A stretch of 7,787 nt of DNA from Vulcanimicrobiota bacterium (lineage in GTDB: Bacteria > Vulcanimicrobiota > Vulcanimicrobiia > Vulcanimicrobiales > Vulcanimicrobiaceae), in NCBI GenBank assembly GCA_014305015.1, contig JACRUB010000216.1, positions 1 to 7,787 on the forward strand. The letters run 5' to 3'. A program made the position numbers and the translations under genes. Positions within the stretch are counted from its first letter, which is position 1; every line of letters begins with the position of its first letter. The notes beneath the pieces are model-generated. The model saw nothing but the letters and a program-made list of their open reading frames with translations. It made no database searches and was not told where the DNA came from. This document shows positions 5,925-7,787 of this stretch, in pieces.

Positions 5925-6931
5925 GCGGTGTACTCGATACGATTAATGCCGCTCCGCTTTGGCTGATCGTTCTCGTGAAATCGATCCTGCTCTTATTTGT
6001 CGTGATTACGACGTTCGCGTACGCGATGCTCTTCGAGCGCAAGATCATGGGCTGGATGCAGTTGCGTCCCGGTCCAAATCGGGTAGGGCCCTGGGGTATG
6101 CTCCAACCTGCGGCCGACGCGGTCAAGATGTTCTTTAAGGAAGATCTGACGCCGAATACGGCCGACCCACTTATTTATAAACTCGCGCCGTTCATCTCGT
6201 TGCTCACAGCCTTTAGCGTGTACGCGATTATTCCGTTTGCGGAGCCGAAGCCGGGTACGCTCTGGGCGATCGGCAATGTCAACGCCGGAATTTTATTCGT
6301 CTTTGCGCTCACGGCACTGGGCGTCTACGGTATTTCGCTTGGTGGTTGGGCATCGGGCTCGAAGTATCCGCTCTTAGGTTCCGTGCGTTCGACGGCGCAG
6401 ATGATCAGCTATGAACTCGCGATGACCATGTCCGTCATCGGCGTGCTGATCGTTGCGGGCACCACGTCGCTCGCGGGCATCGTTCACGCTCAGAACCGGC
6501 TGTGGTTTTTCATTCCGCAGATCTTCGGCTTTTTAATCTACATCATTACCGCCGTCGCGGAAACCAATCGAGCGCCGTTCGATCTCGTTGAGGCGGATGC
6601 GGAACTCGTGGCCGGTTTCCACACCGAATACTCGGGCCTGCGTTTCGGACTATTTTTCATTGCCGAGTACGTGAATATGCTGACCGTTTCGTGCATCGCA
6701 ACTTTGCTGTTCTTCGGGGGCTGGAATGCGCCGTTCGGCCTCACTTTCATCCCGGGCCTGGTGTGGTTCTTGCTCAAGGTCGGCGGTTTTATCTTCTTTT
6801 ACATCTGGTTGCGCGCCACGCTTCCGCGTTTCCGGTACGACCGCCTCATGGCGTTCGGCTGGAAAGTGCTCTTGCCGGCGGCGACCATCAATCTGGTGTT
6901 GACGGCAGTCGTCATCGCGGTCTGGGGCTAG
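5921..6931 (+). CDS. nuoH: NADH-quinone oxidoreductase subunit H (membrane, quinone-channel subunit)
   Basis: NuoH/Nqo8 is the membrane subunit at the heel of the L-shaped complex. It holds the quinone-access tunnel and links quinone reduction to proton translocation. The 336-residue length and hydrophobic profile, with about eight membrane helices, are normal for the family (E. coli 325, Thermus 365). The first helix is at about residues 13-37. It is followed by the conserved loop FERKIMGWMQLRPGPNRVGP (38-57) and LQPAADAVKMFFKED (61-75). A second signature, AETNRAPFDLVEADAELVAG (213-232) followed by FHTEYSGLRFGLFFIAEY, contains the acidic residues that line the quinone cavity and lead into the proton channels. 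Translation starts at GTG overlapping the nuoG stop (GTGA), and the TAG stop lies 6 nt before nuoI. No defects were seen. Confidence 0.97.
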   Translation: MSGVLDTINAAPLWLIVLVKSILLLFVVITTFAYAMLFERKIMGWMQLRPGPNRVGPWGMLQPAADAVKMFFKEDLTPNTADPLIYKLAPFISLLTAFSVYAIIPFAEPKPGTLWAIGNVNAGILFVFALTALGVYGISLGGWASGSKYPLLGSVRSTAQMISYELAMTMSVIGVLIVAGTTSLAGIVHAQNRLWFFIPQIFGFLIYIITAVAETNRAPFDLVEADAELVAGFHTEYSGLRFGLFFIAEYVNMLTVSCIATLLFFGGWNAPFGLTFIPGLVWFLLKVGGFIFFYIWLRATLPRFRYDRLMAFGWKVLLPAATINLVLTAVVIAVWG

Positions 6932-6937
6932 AAACAA

Positions 6938-7543
6938 GTGAAACGTTACAAGAAGAATCTGTTCAACGTCGGGGCGCTGATGCAAGGCATGGCAACAACG
7001 TTCGGCTTCATGTTCAAGAAGAAGCCGACCATTCAATACCCGTCGGTCAAGAAACAGCACGCACCGCGTTTTCATGGATTGCACGAACTCCGGCGCTATG
7101 CCGATGGGAAAGAGCGCTGCATCGGCTGCGAGCTGTGCGCCATCGCATGTCCCGCCAATGCGATTACCGTGGTTGGCGCGGAGAACACCCCGGAAGATCG
7201 CAAATCGCCCGGCGAACGCAATGCCGCGCGATACGAAATTGACGAGCTGCGTTGCATCTTTGGCGGAATGTGCGAAGAAGCGTGTCCGACCGATGCAATC
7301 GTACTCACGCCGCGGTTTGAGATGAGCGATTACCGGCGCGGATCATTCATTTACGCCAAAGACCGGCTGCTCGTACCGCCGGAGGCGGGCGTTGGGACCG
7401 CTCCGGATGAGCGGCCAAACGGAATCCCCTCAGACTTGGGCATTGTGGCTGAAGTTAAATCGACGACCGATATCGCGACCGGCTATTCTGCCACCAATCG
7501 TGGAGAAATCTTGAAGACCGAAACGCGAGGCCTCGCGCCGTGA
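6938..7543 (+). CDS. nuoI: NADH-quinone oxidoreductase subunit I (8Fe ferredoxin-like, TYKY) with one Fe-S ligand replaced by Gly
   Basis: NuoI/Nqo9 carries [4Fe-4S] clusters N6a and N6b, which pass electrons from NuoG to cluster N2 in NuoB. An N-terminal amphipathic segment (about residues 8-30, LFNVGALMQGMATTFGFMFKK) anchors it to the membrane arm. The first motif is complete: CIGCELCAIACP with C61, C64, C67 and C71. The second motif reads CIFGGMCEEACP (106-117). C106, C112 and C116 are present, but residue 109 is Gly (codon GGC, 7262-7264) where families have Cys (CIFCG). By analogy with Thermus Nqo9 this is a ligand of N6b. The protein has only seven cysteines, so no spare can substitute. 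AENTPEDRKSPGERNAARYEI and the downstream SDYRR region are typical. The tail after about residue 148 is low in conservation. The GTG start lies 6 nt after nuoH; ATG at 6980 is an alternative. The identity is certain, whereas the cluster state is not. Confidence 0.95.
   Translation: MKRYKKNLFNVGALMQGMATTFGFMFKKKPTIQYPSVKKQHAPRFHGLHELRRYADGKERCIGCELCAIACPANAITVVGAENTPEDRKSPGERNAARYEIDELRCIFGGMCEEACPTDAIVLTPRFEMSDYRRGSFIYAKDRLLVPPEAGVGTAPDERPNGIPSDLGIVAEVKSTTDIATGYSATNRGEILKTETRGLAP
7524..7537. repeat. Perfect 14-bp palindrome over the nuoJ ribosome binding site
   Basis: CGCGAGGCCTCGCG is self-complementary. It lies in the last codons of nuoI (ETRGLAP region), two bases before the nuoJ GTG at 7540. 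It contains GAGG (7527-7530), the best Shine-Dalgarno candidate for nuoJ, 9 nt from the start. In RNA a stem of five pairs with a GGCC loop would place this site partly in the stem. Confidence 0.6.
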
Positions 7544-7787
7544 CCGTCTTCTGGATCCTCGGCATTCTGCTGATTGCGAGCGCGGTTTTTGTGGTGACAC
7601 AGAAGAAGCCGGTGTATAGCGTTGTCGGCCTGCTGCTGCACTTCGCGGTGCTCGCGATTTTCTACATGACGCTCAATGCCGAATTCTTAGCCGTCATTCA
7701 AATCGTAGTGTATAGCGGCGCGATCTTGATCTTGTTCGTGTTCGTCATTGCACTGCTCTCGAGCGGAACCTCGCCATTCTCGATGGG
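7540..7787 (+). CDS. nuoJ: NADH-quinone oxidoreductase subunit J, 5' part (partial)
   Basis: NuoJ/Nqo10 is a small membrane subunit next to NuoH, NuoK and NuoA. Its third helix changes conformation (pi-bulge) in the coupling cycle. The frame starts at GTG overlapping the nuoI stop as GTGA and stays open to the window edge, giving 82 codons. The first hydrophobic helix (VFWILGILLIASAVFVV) is followed by KKPVYSVVGLLLHFAVLAIF. Next is the family hallmark NAEFLAVIQIVVYSGAILIL (residues 47-66), leading into FVFVIALLSS. The conserved Glu and the VYSGAI segment identify NuoJ rather than another small Nuo membrane subunit. The start was chosen from the GTGA overlap and the normal short lead before helix 1. 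The 3' end is outside the window. Confidence 0.94.
   Translation, partial: MTVFWILGILLIASAVFVVTQKKPVYSVVGLLLHFAVLAIFYMTLNAEFLAVIQIVVYSGAILILFVFVIALLSSGTSPFSM

Overview
The window is a piece of a bacterial respiratory complex I operon (proton-pumping NADH:quinone oxidoreductase, NDH-1). All genes are on the + strand in the order nuoC(3' end)-nuoD-nuoE-nuoF-nuoG-nuoH-nuoI-nuoJ(5' end). Both ends are cut inside genes, so the operon runs on in both directions. I see no promoter, rRNA, tRNA, CRISPR array or complete insertion sequence. Coding density is close to total.

The organism cannot be named from this window. NuoC and NuoD are separate proteins, unlike the fused E. coli NuoCD. The order C-D-E-F-G-H-I-J and the protein sizes (NuoD about 407, NuoF about 421, NuoG about 763 residues) resemble the Thermus nqo operon and many non-proteobacterial lineages. 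NuoG carries the extra N7 iron-sulfur ligands. Moderately high GC and frequent GTG starts fit a soil or environmental bacterium, perhaps an uncultivated phylum such as Eremiobacterota; that last guess is weak.

Layout: positions 1-253 hold the NuoC tail, followed by the connecting-arm and NADH-module genes nuoD, nuoE, nuoF and nuoG. The membrane subunit NuoH comes next, then the ferredoxin-like NuoI and the start of the membrane subunit NuoJ. Electrons would pass from NADH to FMN in NuoF, along the Fe-S chain of NuoF, NuoG and NuoI to NuoB (outside the window), and to quinone at the NuoD/NuoB/NuoH interface. Most junctions are 4-nt stop/start overlaps (ATGA or GTGA), which implies tight translational coupling. 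nuoE/nuoF overlap by 16 nt and nuoH/nuoI are 6 nt apart.

Four things stand out. First, NuoI lacks one of the eight cysteines that ligate its two [4Fe-4S] clusters: a Gly codon at 7262-7264 lies where Cys is expected. Second, the nuoF/nuoG junction is the only one broken by an intergenic insert (121 nt). The insert is G-rich and hairpin-forming, is bounded by a 7-bp direct repeat (AAATGAA), and carries a 42-codon ORF that overlaps nuoF and nuoG by ATGA at both ends. Third, NuoE has a C-terminal extension of roughly 85-90 residues. Fourth, a perfect 14-bp palindrome covers the presumed ribosome binding site of nuoJ. Apart from these, this is an ordinary housekeeping operon, and I do not see an undescribed multi-gene system.
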